From: Pseudomonas cichorii
Lineage (GTDB): Bacteria; Pseudomonadota; Gammaproteobacteria; Pseudomonadales; Pseudomonadaceae
NCBI RefSeq assembly: GCF_018343775.1
Contig: NZ_CP074349.1
Location: 4,082,001-4,146,000, forward strand
DNA: 64,000 nucleotides
Reading direction: 5' to 3'
Shown: positions 1 through 9,963 of the stretch, piece after piece
How the letters are laid out: each line of letters starts with the position of its first letter
Position numbering within the stretch: the stretch's first letter is position 1
The notes under the pieces: generated by a model
Database searches by the model: none
What the model saw: only the letters and a program-made list of their open reading frames with translations
Told to the model about the DNA's origin: nothing
Made by a program: the position numbers and the translations under genes

Positions 1-1181
1 TCCGCCATGTTTCACCTCCGAATGCAATTTAATATAACGTGCGGGGGTAAGAATACGCATATTATCCAAATCATAAACAGCGCCTCCGTTAGATATAAAA
101 TCTACATAATGAATCTCAAACACCTTCCTTTCACCGACACTTTGCTTCTTCGGAGTATATGGAGCATAGCCCTTCTGCATCAGTACCTTATTTTCCGAAG
201 AAAACTGACTTACGAGGAGTTCATCCTCCGCTACCAGCTTCCAGAAGGCCTCTCTAAAGCGTGAAAAATTACTGAACTGCTTACTTCGGTATAGGAGCTC
301 CTTCACCCTCTGCCAGTGATCCTAACCAGTGACCTGCAACAGTCTGCCCCTCTCCGCTCACGACTTCTGGCATATTTCCAGGACTCTGGAAAACCACGTA
401 AAGTGCAGACAGTCCAGAATCAGCAGAAAATATAAAAACATAATCACCGATCTCGACATCATCGAGTTCCGGATAGGTGTCAATCCTGCCAGCAACAGGT
501 ATCAATGTGGCACCGCTATACACTGACACTTGAGGTGTATCGACAGGTAGTGCATTAGAACTGTTGCCTGGATCGGCTATTGGCGTCCAGATCAGGGTCT
601 TGGACGGTATATCCGGCGTCGAGGCCGAGTAAACATTCTGTACAGAATCATATACCGCAGCGACAACCCGCACGTTTCTCGATGTGACTCCTGTGCAAAA
701 CGGCGCTTATAATCTGCTTCATGAGAAGTTTGGGCAAACCAATGAAGTTCTCTGGGACGGGGGTGACCGTTCATAAGACGGATAACTACATCCATTTGCT
801 GCTTATGACTCAACGACAATGGATCAGTCCCATAAAATCGCTCCGCCTCCGAAGAAACCTGTTGGATTTCAGCTCTCTTTTTTCCATAAGCTGTCCGCGC
901 AAAATCAACTCACGCTGAATCCCTTCGATCGTATTTGTGTCTTGAATAATGCCCCCACGAGCGACACTGAGTTCTTGACCAAGAGCTGAATCAAGCAAAG
1001 CCAGACTGGTTTGAAAGCTTTTCTCCCAATCCAGGAGGGTGTGATACATGAAAAGTCCAAACCGCATAGCTTCAGGTATCGCGGGCGCTGACGCTCCCGT
1101 TGAGCGTCCAAGACTAAAATCCACAGTCGGAGGCTGCGCCCCACTATAAATAGGCGGCAGTGTTATTTGTTTCCTTGGCAT
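1..1181 (-). pseudogene. decayed S-type pyocin-like DNase bacteriocin (runs off the window start)
   Basis: Remnant of a colicin/S-pyocin-type DNase toxin, read leftward in three frames. The N-terminal piece (1181-810, start ATG behind AAGGAT) runs into a frameshift near a T6 run at 878-883. The next frame then carries RFYGTDPLSLSHKQQMD and HWFAQTSHEADYK, typical of the pyocin helical region. Near 680 the frame changes again and joins directly to the Pyocin_S domain (VRVVAAVYDSVQNVY, GRIDTYPELDD, GHWLGS, GEGAPIP), so much of the middle of the protein is missing. That frame stops at 281-283. The nuclease-like end (FSRFREAFW, GGAVYDLDN) continues in a third frame from 282 to position 1. The HNH residues are also eroded: the family HH pair is HY and the later RHI is RYI. 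An immunity gene, if any, would lie beyond position 1. It cannot encode an active toxin as read. Confidence 0.85.
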
Positions 1182-1472
1182 TAATTATCCTTAAAACAAC
1201 GGGCCAGCTCCCTGAACACAGGACTTCAGGCACGTATAAAAATGCATCCATGCAGTTATTAAAATTAAACAGACCAATAGAGAAAAGACCACCAAACAAA
1301 ATCCGTTTAAACACCACACAAGAAAAATGTAAAGCAACATCAAAACAAGATCAATACAATTTATTGCAAGCAAGAACCACAAATATAAAGTTTGATTTTT
1401 TGAAAAATCAAAATCAGACACGCCGCAACTGGCCGTAGGAAACACCCGAAGCCAAGACAGTATTTTCGCACC
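1182..1472. other. AT-rich gap without a supported gene
   Basis: About 290 bases, clearly richer in A and T than the surroundings. It holds the ribosome-binding site of the bacteriocin remnant (AAGGAT just before its ATG). Open frames exist on both strands here, but the minus-strand one is merely the hydrophobic reading of A-rich DNA, and neither has a convincing start region. I see no RNA gene in it. Confidence 0.5.
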
Positions 1473-1500
1473 AAAAAGAAAAGGCGCTTGCGCGCCCTTT
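1473..1500 (-). terminator. Rho-independent terminator of fadH
   Basis: On the minus strand GGCGC-GCAA-GCGCC is followed by TTTTCTTTTT, 30-55 bases after the fadH stop. The stem is short but GC-rich and followed by U-rich RNA. Confidence 0.65.
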
Positions 1501-1528
1501 CAACTAAAAAGAATGGCTCAGTTCAAAA

Positions 1529-3730
<2,202 letters not shown>

Positions 3731-3767
3731 CTAGTGTCCTGTCTTGATCGGACCTTGATAGCCTTTT

Positions 3768-4913
3768 ATGCGTAAATTCTTCGGCATCTGCCTCATCCTG
3801 GCGAGCATGGCAGCTCTGGTCAGTTATGGCCTCTGGACCCAGCAACGCCCGCAGGGACATTACCTGTCCGACCTGCGCATTCATCTGGCCATCAACGAAG
3901 GCCAGCCGGGCGAGCGCGGCAATCTGCTGGGAATCGAACCCGAGCTGTTCCCCACCGACTACCAGAATCCCCAACGCCTGCACCGCAAGCTGGCGGCGTA
4001 TCTGCAACATGCACGCGAGCTGGGCCTGATCAATGCCCGGACCATTGTGATTCTGCCGGAGCATGTAGGCACCTGGCTGTTCGTGTCCGGGGAGAAGAAC
4101 GAACTCTTCCAGGCAAGCGACCGGGATGACGCCATGAGCTGGCTGCCCTGGAGCAACCCGCTGCAATTCATCAAGGCTTTCGTCCAGGCCACCGGCGAGA
4201 ACCGGCTGGAGGATACCTATCTGCGCATGAAGGCCAGCAGCATGGCGCAGAACTATCAAACCCTGTTCGGCGGTCTGGCCAGGGAGTTTGGCGTCACTCT
4301 GGTGGCAGGCAGCATCGTGTTGCCGGAGCCCCGTATCGAAGAGGGTCAACTGCGCATCGGCAGTGGCGATCTGTATAACAGCAGCCTGGTCTTTGGCAGC
4401 GACGGCCTGCCGCTCGGTCAGCCTCAACGCCAATTGTTTGCGAGCCACTATCAGCACGATTACGTCGAAACACAAAGTCGTGCGCCTCTGAGCGTCATCG
4501 ACACGCCGGCAGGTCGTCTGGCCGTGCTGATCGGCAGTGACAGCTGGTATCCCTCCAATTACGCACGCCTGAATGAAAGTGGCGCCGAGCTGATTGCAGT
4601 GCCTGCCTTCGTGCCCGGCAAAAGCAGTTGGGCCGGTTCATGGCGCGGCTTGCGGGACAAGAGTGAAAACCCTGACACCGACCTCAAGCCCGGAACGATC
4701 AGCGAAGGCGAGGCCTGGCACCAACTGACCCTGACCGGTCGCAAACCCGACAGTAACGCCCGGGCCGGGATCAGCGTGTTCCTGCATGGGCAGTTCTGGA
4801 ATCAGGGCAGCTCCGGACAAGGCTTTGCCAGTGACAACGGGCAGATCATCGACGAGCAACAGGTGGAAAACAGCGCCATGAGCGGTGCCCGCCTTATCAA
4901 TATCTGGCTCTGA
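3768..4913 (+). CDS. membrane-anchored nitrilase-fold (carbon-nitrogen hydrolase) protein lacking the catalytic Cys
   Basis: 381 residues. The N-terminal hydrophobic stretch (FFGICLILASMAALVSYGLW) is a signal anchor, so the domain should lie in the periplasm. The nitrilase superfamily uses a Glu-Lys-Cys triad. LPEHVGTW supplies the likely Glu, but the nucleophile segment, normally around a CYDxxFP-type motif, reads LIGSDSWYPSNYARL, with Ser or Gly where Cys is expected. AGRLAVLIGSD and the later GAELIAVPAFVPG keep the fold pattern. It may be a non-catalytic or altered member; the substrate is unknown. It ends 2 bases before the araC-type gene and is probably co-transcribed with it. Confidence 0.7.
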   Translation: MRKFFGICLILASMAALVSYGLWTQQRPQGHYLSDLRIHLAINEGQPGERGNLLGIEPELFPTDYQNPQRLHRKLAAYLQHARELGLINARTIVILPEHVGTWLFVSGEKNELFQASDRDDAMSWLPWSNPLQFIKAFVQATGENRLEDTYLRMKASSMAQNYQTLFGGLAREFGVTLVAGSIVLPEPRIEEGQLRIGSGDLYNSSLVFGSDGLPLGQPQRQLFASHYQHDYVETQSRAPLSVIDTPAGRLAVLIGSDSWYPSNYARLNESGAELIAVPAFVPGKSSWAGSWRGLRDKSENPDTDLKPGTISEGEAWHQLTLTGRKPDSNARAGISVFLHGQFWNQGSSGQGFASDNGQIIDEQQVENSAMSGARLINIWL

Positions 4914-4915
4914 AC

Positions 4916-5956
4916 ATGCCTGACTTGACGCTGCGCCTCGGGGATCTGTCAGTGGGCTTTATCCAGAGCCTGGGAGATGCCGTGCGCAGTTTCGGCCATG
5001 ATCCGGCCCCGCTTCTGGAGCAATATGGACTGGACACGGCGCGCCTGAGCGAAGCCGGCGCACGCCTGTCGATCCCGCGCTATATGCGCCTCGGGTATGC
5101 GGCCATCCAGCTCACCGGGCAACCGGGACTGGGTTTGCGCATGGGTCAACTGAGTCGCCTCAGTCAGCTCGGGCTGGCGGGCGTCACGGCAGCCCAGGCA
5201 CCGAATGTGCGGGAAGCGGCGCGTGTCCTGAGCCGTTTCGAGGCGCTGTATGGCTCCAACTATCGCGGTCAGTCCAGCTTTCATGAAGATGCAGAAGGTG
5301 CCTGGCTGCGCTTCTACTCCATCAGCCCTTACAACGCCTATAACCGCTTCGTAGTGGACTCGATTCTCTGTGCCTGGATAAGCAACCTGTCTGCCCTGGC
5401 CGCCAGCCCTTTGCGCGCTCAGCGGGTCGAGATCGAATTCGAAACGCCCGGCTATGCCGCCGACTACAGCGTCATGAGCGACAACCCGGTGATCTTTGGC
5501 GCGGCGACCAACCAATTGCGTCTGGATCAAGCCAGCCTGGCGCTGCGCAATCCCGACCATTGCCCGAGCACATGGCACCACTTGCTGCAATTGTGTGAAA
5601 AGGAACTGGAACAGCTGACCCGCACCCGCAGCCTGCGTGAGCGCATCATTCAGTTGTTGGGACCGTTATTGAACGGTGGAAGGGAACCGGATCTGGAGGA
5701 AATCGCAGCACGGCTCAAGCTGCCGACCTGGACACTGCGCCGAAAACTGGCCGATGAAGGCACCCGCTTTCGCACCATCCTCAATGACACTCGCCGTGAT
5801 CTGGCGATGACTTACATCCGCGACACTGAACTGGCGTTCGGCGAGATCGCGTACCTATTGGGTTTTGCCTCGGCCGAAGCCTTTCAACGCGCCTTCAAAC
5901 GCTGGAACAGCCAGACTCCGGGAGAGTTTCGCCGCAGCCAGCGTCAAAGCGCCTGA
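4916..5956 (+). CDS. AraC-family transcriptional regulator (Arabinose_bd N-terminal type)
   Basis: 346 residues. The N-terminal half resembles the ligand-binding domain of OruR/ArgR-like AraC proteins (FIQSLGDAVRSFGHDPAPLL at the start, and a middle ISNLSALAASPLRAQRVEIEF). The C-terminal ~100 residues form the double helix-turn-helix (LEEIAARLKLPTWTLRRKL; EIAYLLGFASAEAFQRAFKR; TPGEFRR), which binds DNA. It follows the nitrilase-fold gene by 2 bases, which suggests that it controls that gene or a pathway it belongs to. The inducer cannot be read from the sequence. Confidence 0.9.
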   Translation: MPDLTLRLGDLSVGFIQSLGDAVRSFGHDPAPLLEQYGLDTARLSEAGARLSIPRYMRLGYAAIQLTGQPGLGLRMGQLSRLSQLGLAGVTAAQAPNVREAARVLSRFEALYGSNYRGQSSFHEDAEGAWLRFYSISPYNAYNRFVVDSILCAWISNLSALAASPLRAQRVEIEFETPGYAADYSVMSDNPVIFGAATNQLRLDQASLALRNPDHCPSTWHHLLQLCEKELEQLTRTRSLRERIIQLLGPLLNGGREPDLEEIAARLKLPTWTLRRKLADEGTRFRTILNDTRRDLAMTYIRDTELAFGEIAYLLGFASAEAFQRAFKRWNSQTPGEFRRSQRQSA

Positions 5957-5962
5957 CGCCCT

Positions 5963-6049
5963 TCACAGTTCGGTGGCGTCGTCGGAGGGCTCCAGCGGGT
6001 CCAGTTCAAAGGCGCGGGATTCCAGCAGTTCTTCTTGATACTCGTCCAT
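5963..6049 (-). CDS. 28-residue acidic microprotein
   Basis: A short gene read leftward, ending 6 bases from the stop of the AraC gene (convergent). The product starts MDEYQEELLESRAFEL and ends DDATEL. It has 11 Asp/Glu and a single Arg, so it is strongly acidic, with no Cys and no membrane segment. The start ATG has a good ribosome-binding site (AAGGA, 8-9 bases upstream). The good Shine-Dalgarno sequence and tight convergent spacing argue for a real gene. I do not recognise a function. Confidence 0.55.
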   Translation of the reverse strand: MDEYQEELLESRAFELDPLEPSDDATEL

Positions 6050-6202
6050 CGTTTGAGTCCTTTTGCGTGATTGATTACATGGGTGGAAACACTGAAATAA
6101 CTGACCACAGCCACCACAGTAAAGTGCCAATGTGAATAAAAATGTTACGCCTTATAAAAATACGAGCACTGCCCAGAGGAATTTAGCGCACTCAATTCAC
6201 CC

Positions 6203-6230
6203 TTGACTTGGCAGCACCTCCCGCCATAAC
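6203..6230 (+). promoter_or_regulatory. sigma-70-type promoter of the ilvA leader
   Basis: TTGACT (6203-6208), a 16-base spacer and CATAAC (6225-6230). The expected transcription start at about 6236-6240 coincides with, or lies just before, the ATG of the first leader peptide, so that mRNA would be leaderless or nearly so. Confidence 0.6.
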
Positions 6231-6239
6231 CTCCGACTC

Positions 6240-6305
6240 ATGAACTCAATCAAGCAAAACTTCGGCCAGATTATTATTACCGTCATTCCAGTCATGGCGG
6301 GTTAG
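6240..6305 (+). CDS. ilvA leader peptide 1 (branched-chain attenuation peptide)
   Basis: A 21-codon ORF, MNSIKQNFGQIIITVIPVMA plus Gly, ending in TAG. Codons 11-13 are three consecutive ATT (Ile), followed by Thr, Val, Ile, Pro, Val, which is the regulatory-codon run of an Ile/Val-sensing leader. Its last two codons and the stop overlap the antiterminator arm GGCGGGTT at 6296-6303. There is no Shine-Dalgarno sequence, and the predicted transcription start lies at 6236-6240, so translation may be leaderless. Confidence 0.75.
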   Translation: MNSIKQNFGQIIITVIPVMAG

Positions 6306-6345
6306 CCGACGTTTGCAAAAAACCCGCCCTGGAGGCGGGTTTTTT
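6296..6345 (+). terminator. ilvA transcription attenuator (competing antiterminator and terminator hairpins)
   Basis: The terminator is AAAAAACCCGCC (6317-6328), loop CTGGA, then GGCGGGTTTTTT (6334-6345). An identical copy of the right arm, GGCGGGTT, lies at 6296-6303 across the end of the leader peptide and can pair with AACCCGCC (6321-6328), blocking the terminator. A ribosome stalled at the Ile codons (6270-6278) would leave the upstream arm free; one that reaches the stop codon would cover it. This is the classic attenuation geometry, inferred from sequence. Confidence 0.8.
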
Positions 6346-6382
6346 CTGTCTCCCGGGCTACTTTCAGCACCAGGAGTCAGAC

Positions 6383-6466
6383 ATGATCATCATCCAACGC
6401 TCTATCGCCCCTCGCCTGCTTTTGAAGCTGATCATCCTGCCCTTGTCCAAGGGGTTGACGCGATGA
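6383..6466 (+). CDS. second Ile/Leu-rich upstream ORF, overlapping the ilvA start
   Basis: A 27-codon ORF beginning MIIIQRSIAPRLLLKLIILP and ending KGLTR. AGGAG lies 6 bases upstream of its ATG. Codons 2-4 are ATC ATC ATC; six of 27 residues are Ile and seven are Leu. Its TGA overlaps the ilvA ATG as ATGA (6463-6466), so translation of ilvA may be coupled to it. It lies just downstream of the attenuator. The function is inferred; it may sense Ile/Leu charging at the translational level. Confidence 0.5.
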   Translation: MIIIQRSIAPRLLLKLIILPLSKGLTR

Positions 6467-7986
6467 CCGATCTACTCAACCACTACGCCCGCAAGATCCT
6501 CACTTCCCGCGTCTATGACGTCGCTGTCGAAACCCCGCTGCAGGGCGCCCGCCAGCTTTCCGAGCGTCTGGCAAACCAGATATTGCTCAAGCGCGAAGAC
6601 CTGCAACCGGTGTTCTCCTTCAAGATTCGCGGGGCCTACAACAAGCTGGCGCAACTGAGCCCTGAAGAACTGGCGCGTGGCGTGGTGACGGCTTCGGCAG
6701 GCAACCATGCGCAAGGCCTGGCGTTGGCGGCGAAAGTCTTGGGCATCAAGGCGACCATCGTCATGCCCAAGACCACGCCCGAGATCAAGGTCGAGGGTGT
6801 GCGCTCCCGTGGCGCTCAGGTGGTGCTGCATGGCGACTCCTTTCCAGAAGCCCTGGCTTACTCCCTCAAGCTGGTGGACGAGCAAGGTTTTGTTTACATC
6901 CATCCTTACGATGACCCTGACACCATTGCCGGACAAGGCACGGTGGCCATGGAAATCCTGCGCCAGCAACCGGGCCAACTGGATGCCATTTTCGTCCCGG
7001 TGGGCGGTGGCGGCCTGATTGCGGGTATCGCGGCCTACGTCAAATACCTGCGTCCGGACATCAAGGTCATCGGTGTCGAACCCGACGACTCCAACTGCCT
7101 GCAAGCCGCCATGGCGGCGGGTGAGCGGGTAGTGTTGAATCAGGTCGGGCTGTTTGCCGATGGCGTGGCAGTGGCGCAGATCGGCCATCACACCTTTGAA
7201 GTCTGCCGTCACTACGTCGATGAAGTCATCACCGTCAGCACCGACGAAATCTGCGCAGCCATCAAGGACATCTACGACGACACCCGCTCTATCACCGAAC
7301 CGGCCGGTGCGCTGGGCGTGGCGGGGATCAAGAAGTATGTAGAGCAACGTGGCATCAGCGGCCATACCCTGGTGGCCATCGACTCCGGTGCCAACGTCAA
7401 CTTTGACCGCCTGCGCCATGTGGCTGAGCGTGCCGAGCTGGGTGAAGGTCGCGAAGCCATCATTGCGGTGACCATCCCCGAGCAGCCCGGCAGCTTCAAG
7501 GCGTTCTGCCAGGCCATCGGCAAGCGCCAGATCACCGAATTCAACTACCGCTACCACACCGACCGCGAGGCTCATATCTTCGTCGGCGTGCAGACCCACC
7601 CGGACAACGACCCGCGCAGCGCCTTGATTTCAAGCCTGACGGAGCAAGGGTTCCCGGTGCTGGACCTGACCGACAACGAACTGGCCAAACTGCATATCCG
7701 CCATATGGTCGGCGGGCATGCCGAGCGGGTCAGCGATGAAGTGGTGCTGCGTTTCGAGTTTCCGGAACGGCCGGGTGCGCTGTTCAACTTCCTTAACAAG
7801 CTGGGCGGGCGCTGGACCATCTCGATGTTCCACTACCGCAACCACGGCGCCGCCGATGGCCGGGTGGTGGCCGGGCTGGTGGTGCCGGAAGAAGAACGGC
7901 ATCTGGTGGGCGCAGCGCTGGACGAGATTGGCTATCCGTATTGGGACGAGAGCCAGAATCCGGCGTACAAGCTGTTTATGGGGTAA
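6463..7986 (+). CDS. ilvA: threonine ammonia-lyase (dehydratase), biosynthetic
   Basis: 507 residues, the full-length allosteric class. It converts threonine to 2-oxobutanoate, the first step of isoleucine synthesis, using PLP. The PLP lysine is in FSFKIRGAYNK, the phosphate-binding glycine loop is VGGGGLIAGIA, and SAGNHAQG is the Asn/Gly motif. After about residue 330 come two ACT-like regulatory repeats (IAVTIPEQPGSFKAF; VLRFEFPERPGALFNFL), the site of Ile feedback. The ATG at 6463 matches the family start (MTDLLNHYARKILTSRVYD), with AAGGGG about 8 bases upstream. The frame is open further upstream, but that part lies in the attenuator. It follows two leader ORFs. Confidence 0.96.
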   Translation: MTDLLNHYARKILTSRVYDVAVETPLQGARQLSERLANQILLKREDLQPVFSFKIRGAYNKLAQLSPEELARGVVTASAGNHAQGLALAAKVLGIKATIVMPKTTPEIKVEGVRSRGAQVVLHGDSFPEALAYSLKLVDEQGFVYIHPYDDPDTIAGQGTVAMEILRQQPGQLDAIFVPVGGGGLIAGIAAYVKYLRPDIKVIGVEPDDSNCLQAAMAAGERVVLNQVGLFADGVAVAQIGHHTFEVCRHYVDEVITVSTDEICAAIKDIYDDTRSITEPAGALGVAGIKKYVEQRGISGHTLVAIDSGANVNFDRLRHVAERAELGEGREAIIAVTIPEQPGSFKAFCQAIGKRQITEFNYRYHTDREAHIFVGVQTHPDNDPRSALISSLTEQGFPVLDLTDNELAKLHIRHMVGGHAERVSDEVVLRFEFPERPGALFNFLNKLGGRWTISMFHYRNHGAADGRVVAGLVVPEEERHLVGAALDEIGYPYWDESQNPAYKLFMG

Positions 7987-8002
7987 ACGATCTTTACCTA
8001 TT

Positions 8003-8052
8003 GTGGGAGCGAATTTATTCGCGAAACCTTTCGCGAATGAATTCGCTTCTAC
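8003..8052. repeat. REP-type inverted repeat, GTGGGAGCGAATT family
   Basis: Two 24-base arms (8003-8026 and 8029-8052) form a near-perfect palindrome between the convergent ilvA and DUF2242 genes. It shares the GGAGCGAATT...ATTCGCGAA core with the elements at 27527-27602 and 59274-59321. It may also act as a bidirectional terminator. Confidence 0.75.
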
Positions 8053-8056
8053 GGGG

Positions 8057-8803
8057 TTACTGATCTTCAGCGCTAAAGGTCGCTGGCTCCGCAGGTGCAG
8101 CAACAGGTTCGCTGCTGACAGGCGTAGCAGGAGACTCTGGCGGAACAGTTTCGGCTTTGGGCTCAGCCTCGACCGGCTGAGGCGCTACGGGAGCCGGTGC
8201 CGGAACAGGCGTTGGAGCGGCGTCAGGCACACCCAAATCAGTCTTGGGCTTCTCGACGATATGCGCAGCCTGCTTCACTTCCGGAGGCAGGAAGTTTTCC
8301 ACCAGCGCGAAGAAGCGCTCATAGAACTTGGCCGAAGCAACGGTCTCGCTGGCAACCTTGACCATGGAGTCGTCGGTCGAGCCGATCGGCATCGATACCG
8401 AACCCAGCACACCGACACCCAGACTGGCGGAGTTATTGGTCTTCTTCAGTGCATAACGGTCCTGCAGGGCGTTGGCGAACATGGTCGAGCCAGCACCTCC
8501 TACATCGGCTGCGCAAACCAGGTTGAAGCTGATCTCGATATGCGTCTCGCCCGTCTGCTGGAAGCTCTTGCGCCCGCTGATCATTTTCGGGTCGTTGCTG
8601 GTGATGATGTAGCCCTGACTCAGCAATGCACGCCGCCCCGCTTCACAGGACGAATCATCACTAGCCGGATAACTTCTGGAAAAAGTCCCTGCGTCATCGA
8701 AATGCTCGTGATCGTAAACAGCCTGCTTGGGCGACGAACAGCCAGCCATGACCAGCAGGACGGACGTCCAGCAGGCGGTACGAAGGTTCAGTAACTTAAA
8801 CAT
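8057..8803 (-). CDS. DUF2242 lipoprotein
   Basis: 248 residues. The signal peptide ends in a lipobox (LLVMAGC), so it should be a lipid-anchored envelope protein. The middle (residues ~40-180) matches the DUF2242 family (FSRSYPASDDSSCEAGRRAL; ISGRKSFQQTGETHIEI). After residue ~185 comes a Pro/Ala/Glu-rich low-complexity tail (PVPAPAPVAPQPVEAEPKAE). The molecular role of the family is not known to me. Its stop lies 5 bases from the REP palindrome, and it is convergent with ilvA. Confidence 0.8.
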   Translation of the reverse strand: MFKLLNLRTACWTSVLLVMAGCSSPKQAVYDHEHFDDAGTFSRSYPASDDSSCEAGRRALLSQGYIITSNDPKMISGRKSFQQTGETHIEISFNLVCAADVGGAGSTMFANALQDRYALKKTNNSASLGVGVLGSVSMPIGSTDDSMVKVASETVASAKFYERFFALVENFLPPEVKQAAHIVEKPKTDLGVPDAAPTPVPAPAPVAPQPVEAEPKAETVPPESPATPVSSEPVAAPAEPATFSAEDQ

Positions 8804-8954
8804 CGAGAATCCTGGGGAAGATAGCTGTCAGCAGGGCTGTAGCGGGAAAACGTCGGTAAGTCTGCAACAAGGCCAGCACAGGATCAACGCAGACAGTGAA
8901 AAGATGCTGATACAAATGGCGAAATTTTCGTGTCGAGGCTTTGCGAGCCCCCCC

Positions 8955-9857
8955 TCAAGCCAGATCCCATACCGGTTCAGGCGCAAAACGTTCGGCCAGG
9001 AAGTCCAGCAGCGCCCGCAAGGCCGATGACATATGTTTGCGTGAGGTATAGACCGCATGAATGCTCAGCTCCATGGGCTGGTAGCGGATCAGCAGCGGCA
9101 CCAGACGACCACTCTTGATAAGCGGCGCGGCCAGGTAGGTGGGCAGCAGTGCAATGCCCGCCCCGCAAAGGGCCGCCTGCAGAGTGGTGATGGAGTCATT
9201 GGTGCTGAGGTTGCCCTTCACTGCCACGCTATGGGGTACGCCCTTGCGGGTGAAATGCCAGAGACTGCTGCTGTGATAGGTATGGGTCAGGCAGTTATGC
9301 AGGGCCAGGTCTTCAAGGCTGTCGGGGATCGAATGCTCTTCCAGATAAGCAGGCGAAGCACAGACCACCGACCGGCAGGTCGTCAGGCGGCGGGCAATCA
9401 GGTTGGGGTCCAGGTCGTTGGTGATGCGAATCGCCAGATCCAGCCCTTCGTCCACCAGATTCACCGTGCGATCAAGCAAGACCATGTCGATGCGCACCTG
9501 GGAGTAGCGCCCCACAAATTCGGTGACGGCCTGGGTGAGCTGGGACTGGCCAAACGAGGTGCTGGAGGTAATGCGCAGCAAGCCTTTGGGCTCACTCTCG
9601 GGCGCGGCCACGACAGCGCGCATGTCGTCTGCCAGGTCGAGCATGCGCCGACACAGCGGCAGAACCTCGGCACCCGCTGCGGTCAGGTTCAGGCGTCTGG
9701 TCGTGCGGTGCATCAGCCGCGCACCGGTCCACTCTTCAAGCTCAGCGAGTAATCGGGAGATAACCGGCCGTGAAAGACCGAGTTTGTCCGCCGCTGTTGT
9801 CTGACTGCCGCAGTCAATGACTGTGACAAAAGCCTGCATGGCTTGTAACTTGTCCAT
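8955..9857 (-). CDS. LysR-family transcriptional regulator
   Basis: 300 residues. The N-terminal winged helix-turn-helix (LQAMQAFVTVIDCGSQTTAA, then DKLGLSRPVISRLLAELEE) is followed by a LysR substrate-binding domain (LLRITSSTSFGQSQL; LVDEGLDLAIRI; NDSITTLQAALCGAGIALLP). It is divergent from the metallo-beta-lactamase-fold gene across about 105 bases, the usual arrangement for a LysR regulator and its target. The effector is unknown. Confidence 0.9.
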   Translation of the reverse strand: MDKLQAMQAFVTVIDCGSQTTAADKLGLSRPVISRLLAELEEWTGARLMHRTTRRLNLTAAGAEVLPLCRRMLDLADDMRAVVAAPESEPKGLLRITSSTSFGQSQLTQAVTEFVGRYSQVRIDMVLLDRTVNLVDEGLDLAIRITNDLDPNLIARRLTTCRSVVCASPAYLEEHSIPDSLEDLALHNCLTHTYHSSSLWHFTRKGVPHSVAVKGNLSTNDSITTLQAALCGAGIALLPTYLAAPLIKSGRLVPLLIRYQPMELSIHAVYTSRKHMSSALRALLDFLAERFAPEPVWDLA

Positions 9858-9963
9858 TATTCGACCGGTTTACGCAACAAACATGGGCCTAATCTAGCGT
9901 TTTTCAGGCTATAAATCTCAACTAATCTGGGCTTCTTTCAATACAGCCCGGATGGAGATTTTC

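Noticed and set aside
7..264. 85-codon + strand ORF at the left edge
   Set aside because: Opposite strand of the bacteriocin DNase domain; no ribosome-binding site of note.
1191..1445. Hydrophobic ORF of 84 residues on the minus strand
   Set aside because: GTG start without a ribosome-binding site; the hydrophobic pattern comes from reading A-rich DNA backwards.
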